64,000 nucleotides of DNA from Mucilaginibacter sp. SMC90 (GCF_022811725.1 NZ_CP094527.1:4092001-4156000); one strand, 5' to 3'; positions 1-9,345 are shown, numbered from the stretch's first letter. The notes: generated by a model from the sequence alone, not told the origin. A program made the numbers and translations.

Positions 1-327
1 GATACTGCTTATTTCGTTTGACCCTGGCTCCACTTGCCTTTTTGTACCAAGCGAATAAACTTTAAACCGTTTGCCATCGTATCTGTTCAGGCTTTCAGAT
101 GTACCTATCCATATCATCCCGCTAACATCTTTTACGATAGCATTAACAGCATTACCCATTAATCCCTGTTTGGTGGTTAAGGCGGTAAACTTCAGATTAG
201 GTTTTTGAGCATTTACCTGGATACCTATAACGGTAAAAAAAACTGTTGTAAGTACAATACGTGCAATACCGGTTAGCACGGTGTATATTGTTTTACGCGC
301 ACAGAAATCGGGTACAGATTCCATCAT
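1..327 (-). CDS. reg_prop two-component sensor, N-terminal part (runs off the window)
   Basis: Only the first 109 codons are in the window; the gene continues beyond base 1. I translated it by hand from the minus strand. It begins with two consecutive ATG codons (327 and 324). A hydrophobic signal segment ends in VNAQ at about residue 41. A typical first blade of a reg_prop periplasmic propeller follows, with LTTKQGLMGNAVNAIVKD, then GMIWIGTSESLNRYDG and KRFKVYSL. This layout is that of Bacteroidota histidine kinases and hybrid (HTCS) regulators that sense glycans released by a neighbouring utilisation locus. The kinase and output domains are not visible, so hybrid and classical forms cannot be told apart. 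Its position next to an esterase, a GH9 and a GH43 suggests it controls them (inference). Confidence 0.8.
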   Translation of the reverse strand, partial: MMESVPDFCARKTIYTVLTGIARIVLTTVFFTVIGIQVNAQKPNLKFTALTTKQGLMGNAVNAIVKDVSGMIWIGTSESLNRYDGKRFKVYSLGTKRQVEPGSNEISSI

Positions 328-884
328 AAGTAACAGCTTGTTAATTTCCAATACGGGCAAGCCGCAGGAAAAATGTTTATGAACTATGGTTTAAAAATTG
401 GTATGGTTGATGTTTTGAATAACATCATCAACCAAATTTACATTTTATGATAATGAAACAGGCAAACTTTTGTTCAAAGAAATAACACACTTGTTCAATT
501 ACATCATTAATTATTGTACAAAAGTGAATATTAAAACTTTTATCAAGATGATGTCGCCAAACACTTTATCGACAAACGTTGTAAAATTATGCCAAAAACT
601 GTGTGCCTCCCGTTTGGTATAAAAATACCTTTATATTAAAAAAAGCAGCCTATTTTATCAATAACGCTATTGTATTTATTTAAAAAGCGTTTATTCCGGG
701 TCAGCTTTTTATAAATAACGAATCCGGCATCTTTTGAAAATCAAACTAAAAATACAGCTAAAATATGTGTAATAAAAACAATTATTCGCAATTTAATCAT
801 TTAGCAAGTTCCAGGTATTATATAACATCAAAACAACTCCGGCATTTTAATAAATCCGCAATACATAAACCTCAATATTCAATT
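328..884. other. Intergenic region between divergent sensor and esterase genes
   Basis: No convincing gene was seen here. The region is AT-rich and must hold the divergent promoters of the sensor and the esterase. An inverted repeat (GGTTGATG at 405-412, CATCAACC at 426-433) and a small palindrome (GGTAT at 616-620, ATACC at 625-629) are visible. Neither can be assigned a function. Confidence 0.4.
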
Positions 885-2012
885 ATGAAACCCAAACGCT
901 TACTCGCCTTATTGGCCATTACGGTTGCCTCCAGCTTATGCAAGGCACAAACAGCTTCAAACTCAATAGCCGACGATTTTAAACCATCTACCTACAACCA
1001 GCCGGGACAAGAGTATCCTCAGGTAAATTCGCAGGGCTATGCGCGCTTTCGTATCAAGGCCCCACAGTCTGACAGTATAAGAGTCAGTCTCGGTTTGGGC
1101 GGACGCGGCGGCACCAAACTTACAAAAGGAGCTGACGGATTTTGGACAGGCACAACAGAGGGTCCAATGGATGAAGGATTTCACTACTATCATTTAACGA
1201 TTGATGGCGGTGTGTTTAACGATCCGGGCACGCTGAATTTTTATGGTTCCACACGCTGGGAAAGTGGTATCGAAATACCGGCACATGATCGGGATTTTTA
1301 TGCGTTAAAAGATGTTCCGCATGGCAATGTGCAGCAAATTCTGTTCCCTTCAAAAAGTACCAATACCTCGCGCAGGGCTTTTGTTTATACGCCACCGGGT
1401 TATGAGAAGGACAAATCAAAAAAATACCCTGTGCTATACCTTCAACATGGCTGGGGCGAAGATGAAACTGCATGGAGCAACCAGGGCCACGCCAACCTGA
1501 TCATGGATAATTTAATAGCAACTGGCAAAATACAACCATTTATTATTGTCATGACTTATGGGATGACCAATGATATAAGGCCTGGCCCAGGTGCATTGAA
1601 AAGTTTTAAGATAGATCCGTTTCAAACGGTTTTAACTGACGAACTTATCCCCTATGTTGATGCCAGCTTCCGCACTAAGGCCGACAGGGCCCACCGTGCC
1701 ATGGGGGGATTATCAATGGGTGGTATGGAAACGCATATGATAACATTAAACAAGCCCGAACTTTTTGCCTATTATGCACTGCTCAGCGGCGGAACTTATT
1801 TGCCAGATGAGCTTAAAGACAAGACAAAGCCTAAATTAATATTTATAAGCTGCGGCAGCAAAGAAAGGCCGGACGGCGTTACAAATGCTGTGGTTGCCTT
1901 AAAAGGCGCAGGATACAATGCGGTGTCATATATTTCTGAAAACACTGCGCACGAATTTCTTACCTGGCGACGCAGCCTTTATGAACTTGCCCCGTTGCTG
2001 TTTAAAGAATAA
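885..2012 (+). CDS. Secreted CE1-type esterase (enterochelin/feruloyl esterase family) with N-terminal E-set domain
   Basis: The 375-residue protein is predicted to hydrolyse ester decorations (feruloyl or acetyl) on plant polysaccharides in the periplasm or outside the cell. The reading frame opens at 765. The ATG at 885 is preferred because it puts a signal peptide (MKPKRLLALLAITVASSLCKAQ) at the very N-terminus. Residues of about 30-130 form an immunoglobulin-like E-set domain of the kind seen in carbohydrate esterases. Residues of about 145-375 are the alpha/beta-hydrolase esterase domain. It shows YTPPGY, the HGWGEDE oxyanion region, nucleophile Ser277 in GLSMGG and catalytic His356 in AHEF. 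It resembles the second half of the tandem esterase at 5194, so the two are probably paralogues. The exact ester substrate cannot be read from the sequence. A strong terminator follows. Confidence 0.85.
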   Translation: MKPKRLLALLAITVASSLCKAQTASNSIADDFKPSTYNQPGQEYPQVNSQGYARFRIKAPQSDSIRVSLGLGGRGGTKLTKGADGFWTGTTEGPMDEGFHYYHLTIDGGVFNDPGTLNFYGSTRWESGIEIPAHDRDFYALKDVPHGNVQQILFPSKSTNTSRRAFVYTPPGYEKDKSKKYPVLYLQHGWGEDETAWSNQGHANLIMDNLIATGKIQPFIIVMTYGMTNDIRPGPGALKSFKIDPFQTVLTDELIPYVDASFRTKADRAHRAMGGLSMGGMETHMITLNKPELFAYYALLSGGTYLPDELKDKTKPKLIFISCGSKERPDGVTNAVVALKGAGYNAVSYISENTAHEFLTWRRSLYELAPLLFKE

Positions 2013-2042
2013 AACACCTGTCAATCCCTATATAAAGAACAC

Positions 2043-2080
2043 AAAAAAGCCCTGTCGGCAAGATGCCAACAGGGCTTTTT
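2043..2080 (+). terminator. Rho-independent terminator after the CE1 esterase
   Basis: AAGCCCTGTCGGC at 2047-2059 pairs with GCCAACAGGGCTT at 2065-2077, with one mismatch and a five-base loop. A T tract follows immediately. It lies between the convergent esterase and GH9 genes. Confidence 0.85.
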
Positions 2081-2169
2081 GTAGTAAATTTCTTAGCCTA
2101 AATCCCAAACAGAACTTGTTTATTCAAGTTTGAGAAATTGGCTGTTGACATAGCACTTCTTTAATATAG

Positions 2170-4722
2170 TTAATTATGTAACCCTAACTGATTAGCAGCT
2201 CCCGACAAAACGATATACTGTGCACAACCGGCTATTGTTACTTCATTCTCACCCCAGAAAAACGGCCAGTCTTCCTTATTCTCCGGAAAATCAGGCTTAA
2301 GCAACAGAATACCAGGCACTACACCGCCAGCAATAAACCTGAAGTCTGCACGGTTGTTACCGTAAGTTACTTTTTTTGACCGTACCCCCACTGACGATAC
2401 AAACGAAAGGTTGGAGTAAGGATGGCATCCAAAGATGTAATTCAGGCCCTTATAAACGTACTCAGTACCGATTATATTAGGAAAATACTTATTGGCGAAA
2501 TAGTTGGTAATGGCGAAATTAATAACCTGCCCGCTACCGCCCCAGCCACCCGGCGTAACGGGCACGCCATAAGGGTTCTGTTTATCATAATCGTCGCATG
2601 TTGCTTTGTATTTTTGCATGTATCCCGCAATTTTATCCTTGTAATCTTTGTCCATATAAGGGTAGGCATGCAGCGCGCTTATCATTACAAAGCCGGGAAA
2701 ACGATCAAGCATCGGCATGATCATTTTTTTGAAGTGATCTGCATACTGCTGATCTTTCGTAGTGATATACAATTGAAGAGCGGCAAGCATCTCGTTACCG
2801 GCAGCAAACCTGTTACGGGCTATTGCAGCCGAGTCCATGTGCATTTTCAGGCTATCATCTTCATGCCAAAGTCTCAGGGCACATTGCATGCTTTTCATGG
2901 CCAGCGTATCGTTATACCCTTTAAGCGCCCGGCTGGCGGCAGCAAGTGCAGCGGCGGTCTGGTAATCCAGCGCTATGTTCCTTGTGGTAAACGCCCATCG
3001 GTCATCCAAGGTCCCGCTCGATTTCCCGTCGGTTTGATAGGGTTTCAGCGAGGCGTTATATGGCATATTATCCGTTTCGTTAACGGCATCCCCTAAGTGA
3101 TGGTACTGGTGCAAATTTGGCACAATGATTCCACGCGCCGGATGGCCTATGTTTACAACCTGCGCCACCAGGTTAAGCGTACCATGCTCAATTTGTTGTA
3201 AAAGATCAGGCTTGCCGTCAGGGCGATGAATATCTACGTAGCGTGTTGCATAATCTACGTAAGTTTCATCACGGTCAATCTTGAAATTCTCCCAGGCTTC
3301 AACAAAACTCAATACTACGCTGCAATGCGACGGCGTTTCAATATCAAAGTCGCCGGCATCAAACCAACCGCCAACATTAAGGCCCGGGATGCGTTCGAGC
3401 GGTTTATACTTGGTATCGGTAGTTGGCCCCATCTGGTATGTATCAAAATGCTGATGGTTTGGCGGAGCCTGCAGGGCATCATCAAGAAACGGGGCACCGT
3501 GCCATACGCGGTAGGCTTCGTTCACCATCATGTGATCCATCTGAACCGGGAACCAAACATCCATTGTAGGATGCCCTATATTTTCATAAACATTTGCGTT
3601 AATTGGAAAAGCATTGGTTTTTTGATTGCCATAAGCTACAACGTATAAACCGGCCTTTTTAACACTGCTAAAATTAAACTTCAAATAATTGTACCGGGTA
3701 AATTGCCCCCAATGCTGTACCTCTGACTTAAGCCGCTCAATGTATTTTCCATCGGACGTAACTTCAAAAAGGGTTGCCGTTTTTAGCGGCGCGTCATTTT
3801 TATCCAGTTCTATCACTGCAGTCTTTTGCTGCTCAGGGCGATAACCTACCTGCGAAAACTCAATTACCGGCGCACGCTTCCAACCAGGTACGGCATTAGG
3901 CTCAATATACCAGGTTAATACCTTGCCTGTTTTACCGGCAGGCAATAAGCCGCGGACAATAAACCATCCGTTTTGTGCAAGGCTGCGGCCATCAAACAAC
4001 ATCAGATTGGCATCAATCGACTGAATTTTGATGGTTCGCTCAGGATCTTCGGGTGCCATCACCAGTGTTTTGCCGGTAGCAAGCGGTGCCGGGTCAATAA
4101 ATTCGTTACGGCCCCGATCATCAAATGTGTTATGGCCGGCAAACTGCGGGATTTTTTGACTTGATGGAAGCATTTTTGTCGAACCTGCAGGATACAATGG
4201 AAAATCGCCCGGCTTTCCATCAATTAAATATGTTTTTTCAAAATAAGCTGATGGTATGACCTCAAGGTTAAACCCAGCCTTGCCGGCCAACTTTTCCGGA
4301 ACCGGCTTATCAAGGTATAAATTAAGCTCAACACCATTGCCTTTTGGTGTTACGCTGATTTTTGAATTAAAATCATAACCTTCATAACGCATGGTTACAT
4401 CAATGCGATGATTAACGCTATCTACAGTGCGGTTGACAAGAGTGGGCACCAGGTCCCATTGCTCGGGTGTGTTTTGCAGGCGTACCGCGCCACCGGTAAT
4501 GGTACGCACGCCGTGGTGTATCAGCTCGACCCCGGCTGTCTTTTCATCCTGAAAAATTCCGTTATACTGATTACTGAATACCAGTACGTTTACACCGGGC
4601 GTTTCGAAATAGCCCAGTTTGTTAAGTTTTAGTTTTTGAGCCGAGCCCCGGAAGCACGAAAGGCAAAAGACGAATGCCATCAGCACCATAGCTGGCTTGG
4701 GTGAGTAAATTTTTAATTGCAT
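2170..4722 (-). CDS. Secreted glycoside hydrolase family 9 (endoglucanase/cellulase-like)
   Basis: This 850-residue protein has a signal peptide ending near SCFRGSAQ (residue 29). Residues of about 30-280 form a beta-rich domain without a clear family assignment. Residues of about 285-375 look like the CelD_N immunoglobulin-like domain that precedes many GH9 catalytic modules (IEFSQVGYRPEQQKTAVI). Residues of about 385-850 are the (alpha/alpha)6 GH9 catalytic domain. It contains the aspartate-bearing GGWFDAGDF (451-459), the GGWGGSG glycine-rich segment and, near the C-terminus, WGENEV, whose Glu827 matches the GH9 general acid. GH9 enzymes invert beta-1,4-glucan linkages in cellulose, mixed-linkage glucan or xyloglucan; which of these is used here is unknown. 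It is transcribed alone and divergently from the tandem esterase. Its 3' end faces the terminator of the CE1 esterase. Confidence 0.88.
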   Translation of the reverse strand: MQLKIYSPKPAMVLMAFVFCLSCFRGSAQKLKLNKLGYFETPGVNVLVFSNQYNGIFQDEKTAGVELIHHGVRTITGGAVRLQNTPEQWDLVPTLVNRTVDSVNHRIDVTMRYEGYDFNSKISVTPKGNGVELNLYLDKPVPEKLAGKAGFNLEVIPSAYFEKTYLIDGKPGDFPLYPAGSTKMLPSSQKIPQFAGHNTFDDRGRNEFIDPAPLATGKTLVMAPEDPERTIKIQSIDANLMLFDGRSLAQNGWFIVRGLLPAGKTGKVLTWYIEPNAVPGWKRAPVIEFSQVGYRPEQQKTAVIELDKNDAPLKTATLFEVTSDGKYIERLKSEVQHWGQFTRYNYLKFNFSSVKKAGLYVVAYGNQKTNAFPINANVYENIGHPTMDVWFPVQMDHMMVNEAYRVWHGAPFLDDALQAPPNHQHFDTYQMGPTTDTKYKPLERIPGLNVGGWFDAGDFDIETPSHCSVVLSFVEAWENFKIDRDETYVDYATRYVDIHRPDGKPDLLQQIEHGTLNLVAQVVNIGHPARGIIVPNLHQYHHLGDAVNETDNMPYNASLKPYQTDGKSSGTLDDRWAFTTRNIALDYQTAAALAAASRALKGYNDTLAMKSMQCALRLWHEDDSLKMHMDSAAIARNRFAAGNEMLAALQLYITTKDQQYADHFKKMIMPMLDRFPGFVMISALHAYPYMDKDYKDKIAGYMQKYKATCDDYDKQNPYGVPVTPGGWGGSGQVINFAITNYFANKYFPNIIGTEYVYKGLNYIFGCHPYSNLSFVSSVGVRSKKVTYGNNRADFRFIAGGVVPGILLLKPDFPENKEDWPFFWGENEVTIAGCAQYIVLSGAANQLGLHN

Positions 4723-5193
4723 GGTTATATGATTGATTATAAAGGTTTATAACCGGCGATACCGATTACGACTGAACGAAAGTATCCGTACAGAAAATGC
4801 TTTGATACCACAATCCAATATTTTGATACCACGAATGTATCCGCGTACCCAAGTGGCAAAAAACCATACAATTGTTACAGTTAATTTAGATAAAATCGCC
4901 TCGGGAGCGCTTTATGTATATTAAAATGCGACTAAAATTCAGATAGTTATAAAAAAATAACCTACTGATAAACTATAATCAGGCGCCGTGTTCTTCATTG
5001 CGCACCGGCTTTTCATTTATTTTTCGGCACTTAAACATTCGTTTTATCATTATCATGATTTGTGTTAAGAGTCACAAATTGCTTCCCCTACTTTCGGGTA
5101 TTCCTCAAACAAGCAAAAACTAATACAATTAACCCGCTTAGCTTCTGTTCATCCTACAGACGATTTGTTTAGTGGATTAACAGACAAAAAATC
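4723..5193. other. Divergent promoter region of GH9 and tandem esterase
   Basis: No gene was seen. The region carries a direct repeat at 4801-4831 (listed separately). A TACTTTCG sequence near 5090 is a loose match to the Bacteroidota -7 element and might serve the tandem esterase. No clear -7 element was found for GH9. Confidence 0.4.
4801..4831. promoter_or_regulatory. Direct repeat TTTGATACCA x2, candidate operator
   Basis: TTTGATACCA occurs at 4801-4810 and again at 4822-4831. The spacing is 21 bases, two helical turns. Such repeats are typical of AraC-type regulator sites, including those of hybrid two-component systems. No regulator is proven; the partial sensor at the left edge is the obvious candidate. 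Confidence 0.4.
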
Positions 5194-7110
5194 ATGAAGA
5201 AGATAGCCTACCTTACAGCCATCGGCATTTTGCCTGCAATGCTGGCCCTGTCTCAGCCAGCTCTTAAACATTCGCCGGCAGGCTTTGATACTTATCGTGC
5301 AGGTATTGCGCATGGTAAATTAGACACCGTTACCTATAACTCAAAAACGGTTGACTCCAAACGCCACGCTGTAGTTTACCTGCCGCCCGGATATACTGTC
5401 AAAAAGAAGTACCCTGTTCTGTACCTGCTGCATGGCATTGGCGGCGACGAATTTGAATGGCTTAACCAAGGTACGCCCCAGGTAATATTGGATAACCTGT
5501 ATGCTGACAAAAAGCTGGAGCCAATGATTGTGGTATTGCCCAACGGCCGTGCCATGAAAGACGACCGCGCTACCGGCAATATAATGGCTCCGGATAAAGT
5601 TGCTGCATTTGCAACTTTTGAGCATGACTTGCTCGACGACCTGATCCCATACATCCAGAAAAAGTACCCGGTATATACTGATCGTGAACACCGGGCGCTT
5701 GCTGGATTATCCATGGGTGGCGGGCAATCGCTTAATTTCGGGTTGGGTAACCTGGATAAGTTTGCCTGGGTTGGAGGTTTTTCATCTGCGCCTAATACTA
5801 AAAAGCCGGAAGAGCTGGTACCTGATCCTGATGCCGCGAAAAGTAAACTTAAACTGCTTTGGATCTCATGCGGCGATCACGACGGACTAATGTCATTCAG
5901 CAAACGTACCCACGATTACCTGGAGCAAAAAAATGTACCACATATCTTCAGTGTCGAGCCCGGAATACATGACTTTAAAGTCTGGAAAAATGATCTTTAT
6001 CTGTTCTCCCAATTTCTGTTCAAACCTGTTGATATCGATAAATTTAATAGGATGATCGCGGGTGGCCCTGCATCTACTAATATCAGGGGCGCGAAATACC
6101 CGATGATACTGCCCGACCACCGGGTGGTTTTCCGGTTTAAGGCACCTGATGCGCAAAAGGTTCAGATAGACCTGGGAAAAAAATATGATATGACAAAAGA
6201 CACTGCCGGTTATTGGAATGCCACAACCGATTCAATTGGCGAAGGGTTTCACTATTATTCATTGATTATAGATGGTGTCGCTACAACTGATCCTGCCAGC
6301 CAAACTTTTTATGGCATGGGGCGCATGGCCAGCGGCATTGAAATACCTTTTGACGGCGGCGACTATTATGCTGTAAAAAATGTCCCGCATGGTGATATTC
6401 GCATCAAAACCTATTTTTCAACAGTAACCCAATCATGGCGAAGGCTGTTCATTTACACACCGCCGGGCTATGATGCCAGTGGTCAAACCAAATATCCTGC
6501 GCTGTATATATTACATGGGGGTGGCGAGGACGAAACAGGCTGGGTAGCCCAGGGTAAAACTGATATGATCATGGATAACCTAATCGCCGCCAAACAGGCA
6601 AAACCAATGCTGGTTGTAATGCCCGACGCCAATTTCAGCGGCGCTGGTTTTGGTGAAGCCGGACTTAAAACCTTTGCGAACGAAATAAAACAGAGCATCA
6701 TTCCTTTTATAGAGAAAAACTACCGGGTTGAGCACACCGCGCAGGGCCGTGCGCTGGCCGGGCTTTCCATGGGTGGACTCAATACATTATATACGGGCAT
6801 TTACCATACAGATATGTTCAGTTACCTCGGGGTATTAAGCTCGGGATGGATTGTACCTGTACAAAACAGCATCGCCGATGCACAGTACGATTTTATGAAG
6901 AAAAATGCCACCAGGATCAATACCAATCTGAAAGCATTTTGGATTGCAATGGGCGGCAAAGAAGATATTGCTTATAACAACTGCCAGGCCATGCTGGGAA
7001 AACTGGACGAGTTAAAGATAAAACATACTTATTATGAGTATCCGGGCGGTCATACCTGGCCTGTGTGGCGAAACGACCTTTACAAATTTGCCCCTGTACT
7101 ATTTAAATAA
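5194..7110 (+). CDS. Tandem CE1-type esterase: two esterase domains joined by an E-set domain
   Basis: This 638-residue secreted protein contains two complete alpha/beta-hydrolase esterase domains. A short signal peptide (MKKIAYLTAIGILPAMLALSQ) comes first. Domain 1 covers about residues 40-280 (YLPPGY, HGIGGDE, nucleophile Ser173 in GLSMGG, GDHD acid region, His259 in GIHDF). An immunoglobulin-like E-set linker covers about 300-390. Domain 2 covers about 400-638 (YTPPGY, HGGGEDE, Ser525 in GLSMGG, His620 in GGHTW). Both triads look intact. The E-set plus domain 2 arrangement repeats the architecture of the single-domain esterase at 885, so this gene probably arose by adding a further esterase module. 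The two domains may act on different acyl groups, for example ferulate and acetate (inference). GH43 follows after 37 bases and is likely co-transcribed. Confidence 0.87.
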   Translation: MKKIAYLTAIGILPAMLALSQPALKHSPAGFDTYRAGIAHGKLDTVTYNSKTVDSKRHAVVYLPPGYTVKKKYPVLYLLHGIGGDEFEWLNQGTPQVILDNLYADKKLEPMIVVLPNGRAMKDDRATGNIMAPDKVAAFATFEHDLLDDLIPYIQKKYPVYTDREHRALAGLSMGGGQSLNFGLGNLDKFAWVGGFSSAPNTKKPEELVPDPDAAKSKLKLLWISCGDHDGLMSFSKRTHDYLEQKNVPHIFSVEPGIHDFKVWKNDLYLFSQFLFKPVDIDKFNRMIAGGPASTNIRGAKYPMILPDHRVVFRFKAPDAQKVQIDLGKKYDMTKDTAGYWNATTDSIGEGFHYYSLIIDGVATTDPASQTFYGMGRMASGIEIPFDGGDYYAVKNVPHGDIRIKTYFSTVTQSWRRLFIYTPPGYDASGQTKYPALYILHGGGEDETGWVAQGKTDMIMDNLIAAKQAKPMLVVMPDANFSGAGFGEAGLKTFANEIKQSIIPFIEKNYRVEHTAQGRALAGLSMGGLNTLYTGIYHTDMFSYLGVLSSGWIVPVQNSIADAQYDFMKKNATRINTNLKAFWIAMGGKEDIAYNNCQAMLGKLDELKIKHTYYEYPGGHTWPVWRNDLYKFAPVLFK

Positions 7111-7147
7111 ATTGACGACCAATAAATCCTATCAAGACCCTCAGTTT

Positions 7148-8491
7148 ATGAAAAATATTAAATTTTGGCTATTACTATTTATTTCTATGCTGGCTTTCGC
7201 AGGGCAATCTGTGGCGCAAAATCCATTGATCAGAGATCAGTTTACAGCTGATCCCTCAGCCCGTGTTTTTGGCGACAGGGTGTACGTTTATCCATCGCAT
7301 GATATTAAAGCAACACCAGGCCACGGCCGCCCCGGATGGTTCTGTATGGAGGATTACCATGTTTTTTCATCAGCCAACCTTACCGATTGGACCGATCACG
7401 GTATGATCATCAGCCAAACTACGGTACCCTGGGCCGAGCCAACATCATACAGCATGTGGGCACCCGATTGCATTTTCCGACACGGCAAATACTATATGTA
7501 TTTTCCTACTACCGCGAAAGGCAGCGAAAACGGCCGGGGCTTTACCATAGGTGTAGCCATGGCCGATAAACCGTATGGCCCATTTACCCCACAGCAGGAG
7601 CCTATAAAGGGTGTACACGGCATCGATCCAAATGTATTTATTGACAAAGACGGGCAGGCTTACTTATACTGGGCACAGGGCAACCTCTATGTGGCAAAGC
7701 TTAAAGAGGACATGCTCGAACTTGCATCAGAACCCCAAATTTTAACTGAGCTGCCGGATAAGGGTCTTAAAGAAGGCCCCTACCTGTTTGAGCGTAAAGG
7801 AATTTATTATTTGACCTATCCACATGTGGCTAATAAAACCGAAAGGCTGGAATATGCTATAAGTAATAACCCAATGGGGCCTTTTAAATTTGCGGGGGTG
7901 ATTATGGATGAGTCGGCTTCCGGCTGCTGGACTAATCATCAATCAATCATTCAATTTAAAAATCAATGGTACCTGTTTTATCACAACGATGACCTGTCGC
8001 CGCAGTTTGATAAAAACAGGTCGATACGATGTGATAGCCTGTTTTTTAGTGCCGATGGAAGTATTAAAAAAGTTATCCCAACCCTGCGTGGTGTAGGGAT
8101 AACCAAAGCATCTGAAAAAATACAGATAGACAGGTACAGCGATAAAGACAGTACCGTAAAAATCTCCTTTCTTGATACCGCAAAAAAATTTAATGGATGG
8201 AAAACAACCTTTAACCATGCCGGCAGTTGGATCCGTTATAACAGTGTTGACTTCAATGGTAAAAAGTTTAAAGAATTACAGATCATGGCGAATGCCGGAA
8301 GCAGGGCAACTGTAGAAGTGCGGCTTGGTAATGCAAACGGACGCCTGCTGGCTTCAACGGTAATTCCTGAAGGAAGCGATTGGCAAATTGCTCAAACAAG
8401 ACTGGCCTCTCTCCCATCCAAAATTGCCGATCTGGTAATCGTATTAAAAAGTGGTAGCGGCGTTAATCTCGACTGGATAAATTTTAAATAG
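7148..8491 (+). CDS. Secreted GH43 glycosidase (xylosidase/arabinofuranosidase-like) with C-terminal CBM6-like domain
   Basis: The 447-residue enzyme is predicted to remove arabinofuranosyl or xylosyl units from plant cell-wall glycans. The frame extends upstream to 7034. That start would overlap the tandem esterase, and only the ATG at 7148 gives a proper signal peptide (MKNIKFWLLLFISMLAFAGQSVAQ). The five-bladed GH43 propeller spans about residues 25-320. Its catalytic residues can be proposed: Asp in FTADPSARVF (base), Asp in HGIDPNVF (pKa modulator) and Glu in KEGPYLF (acid). The last 120 residues (FNGWKTTFNHAGSWIRY to VNLDWINFK) form a beta-sandwich like CBM6, which binds xylan or related chains. 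The 37-base gap from the tandem esterase implies one operon. The subfamily, and so the exact sugar, is not resolved. Confidence 0.85.
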   Translation: MKNIKFWLLLFISMLAFAGQSVAQNPLIRDQFTADPSARVFGDRVYVYPSHDIKATPGHGRPGWFCMEDYHVFSSANLTDWTDHGMIISQTTVPWAEPTSYSMWAPDCIFRHGKYYMYFPTTAKGSENGRGFTIGVAMADKPYGPFTPQQEPIKGVHGIDPNVFIDKDGQAYLYWAQGNLYVAKLKEDMLELASEPQILTELPDKGLKEGPYLFERKGIYYLTYPHVANKTERLEYAISNNPMGPFKFAGVIMDESASGCWTNHQSIIQFKNQWYLFYHNDDLSPQFDKNRSIRCDSLFFSADGSIKKVIPTLRGVGITKASEKIQIDRYSDKDSTVKISFLDTAKKFNGWKTTFNHAGSWIRYNSVDFNGKKFKELQIMANAGSRATVEVRLGNANGRLLASTVIPEGSDWQIAQTRLASLPSKIADLVIVLKSGSGVNLDWINFK

Positions 8492-8799
8492 ATTAAACTA
8501 CATCAGCAAACTATTCCAATATGTGACTGCCCGGACATTCATCGGCGTGCCCGGGCAATTATGGCGAATAGATCAATTAGCTGATGATACCTATTGGATT
8601 ATACCAAAAGCTCGCAACCAATTCAAAAGAGCGCATTACACTGTTAGCCGTGGAAAATAGCGCATTTACGTCTGCAAAATTTAAGTTAGGTTAACGGTTG
8701 CTTAAATATAATTGAGCTATCAAATCAGTGTTTGTCGGTATATGGCTGTAGTACCTGGCCGGTTAAAGTTCCGTATTTTATATCACTCAGGCTTTTATT
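8492..8799. other. Intergenic region downstream of GH43
   Basis: No gene was seen. A hairpin with 7-bp arms TGCCCGG (8528-8534) and CCGGGCA (8551-8557) lies 36 bases after the GH43 stop. It could end that transcript, although no T tract follows it. The rest of the region shows nothing I can name. Confidence 0.4.
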
Positions 8800-9135
8800 T
8801 CAACTATTTATAGGATCTGGCCGTATTGTGACCTTTTTCCAGATTGTGTAACCACCATAAGCGAACATGAAAAAGATGAATACATATACCCAAACCGGGA
8901 TATTGCGCCCGGCAATGATGAGGTAAAGATAGGGTATACTGAAACTAATTGAGGCCAGCAACAAAGGCATCGCTATAGCCTTTTTAATCCTAAGGTTTTT
9001 AATTACAAAGCCCATACAGGTAACGAAGGATACTTTGCTGACCAGGTAAAGACAGCCTAACAGTAAAGGATCAACCTCGTGCTTTTCGCCAATGGCGATT
9101 AACCAATCTTTAAGTATAGTTATGTACTCTGACAT
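8800..9135 (-). CDS. Small membrane protein of unknown function
   Basis: This 111-residue protein is not recognised as a named family. It has three hydrophobic stretches long enough to cross the membrane, around residues 25-45 (PLLLGCLYLVSKVSFVTCMGF), 50-72 (AIAMPLLLASISFSIPYLYLII) and 78-97 (VWVYVFIFFMFAYGGYTIW). A basic C-terminal tail follows. No catalytic motif is visible. It is transcribed alone and divergently from the AraC-FtsX fusion at 9373. Length, ATG start and membrane-protein composition support a real gene, but nothing indicates a role. Confidence 0.6.
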   Translation of the reverse strand: MSEYITILKDWLIAIGEKHEVDPLLLGCLYLVSKVSFVTCMGFVIKNLRIKKAIAMPLLLASISFSIPYLYLIIAGRNIPVWVYVFIFFMFAYGGYTIWKKVTIRPDPINS

Positions 9136-9249
9136 TACTGCAATATATCAATAAAGATGATTAGATTAAGCATGTATTAAAAAACTTGTTTGCGCTTTAA
9201 CTGAAACTGCGACCTGCGAGTATGCCTTTAGAGCTCAACCCTACTCATC

Positions 9250-9291
9250 TTGTTCCAAAACCGGACGTAATTTCGTCCGGTTTTGGAACAA
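9250..9291. repeat. Perfect 18-bp inverted repeat with 6-base loop
   Basis: The arms at 9250-9267 and 9274-9291 are exactly complementary; the left arm is TTGTTCCAAAACCGGACG and the loop is TAATTT. It sits between two divergent genes, so it is not placed as an ordinary terminator. The end of the right arm, TTGGAACAA, recurs at 9343-9351, overlapping the promoter of the AraC-FtsX gene. It could be an operator or a hairpin acting on that gene. Confidence 0.7.
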
Positions 9292-9337
9292 AGTTCACTG
9301 GCAGGTAAGAGGTAATTATCTGTTTATAAATAGTTTA

Positions 9338-9345
9338 TATATTTG
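9338..9345 (+). promoter_or_regulatory. -7 promoter element TATATTTG of AraC-FtsX fusion 1
   Basis: This is a perfect match to the Bacteroidota -7 consensus TAnnTTTG, 27 bases before the TTG start at 9373. The paralogous gene has TAAATTTG at 49962-49969, 26 bases before its own TTG. In both, the element is followed directly by GAACA. No -33 TTG is evident. Confidence 0.6.

Noticed and set aside
405..433. Inverted repeat as a terminator of the left-edge sensor gene
   Set aside because: It lies upstream, not downstream, of that minus-strand gene, and the stem is short with a 13-base loop.
765..884. Upstream extension of the CE1 esterase
   Set aside because: The extra 40 residues are polar and would bury the signal peptide inside the protein; the ATG at 885 is a better start.
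2422..3096. 224-codon open frame opposite the GH9 gene
   Set aside because: It lies wholly within the GH9 coding sequence on the other strand, and its product has no recognisable domain or signal; it is a shadow of a real gene.
8581..8612. ATACC repeats downstream of GH43, compared with TTTGATACCA at 4801
   Set aside because: Only five bases are shared and the spacing differs, so a common operator is not supported.
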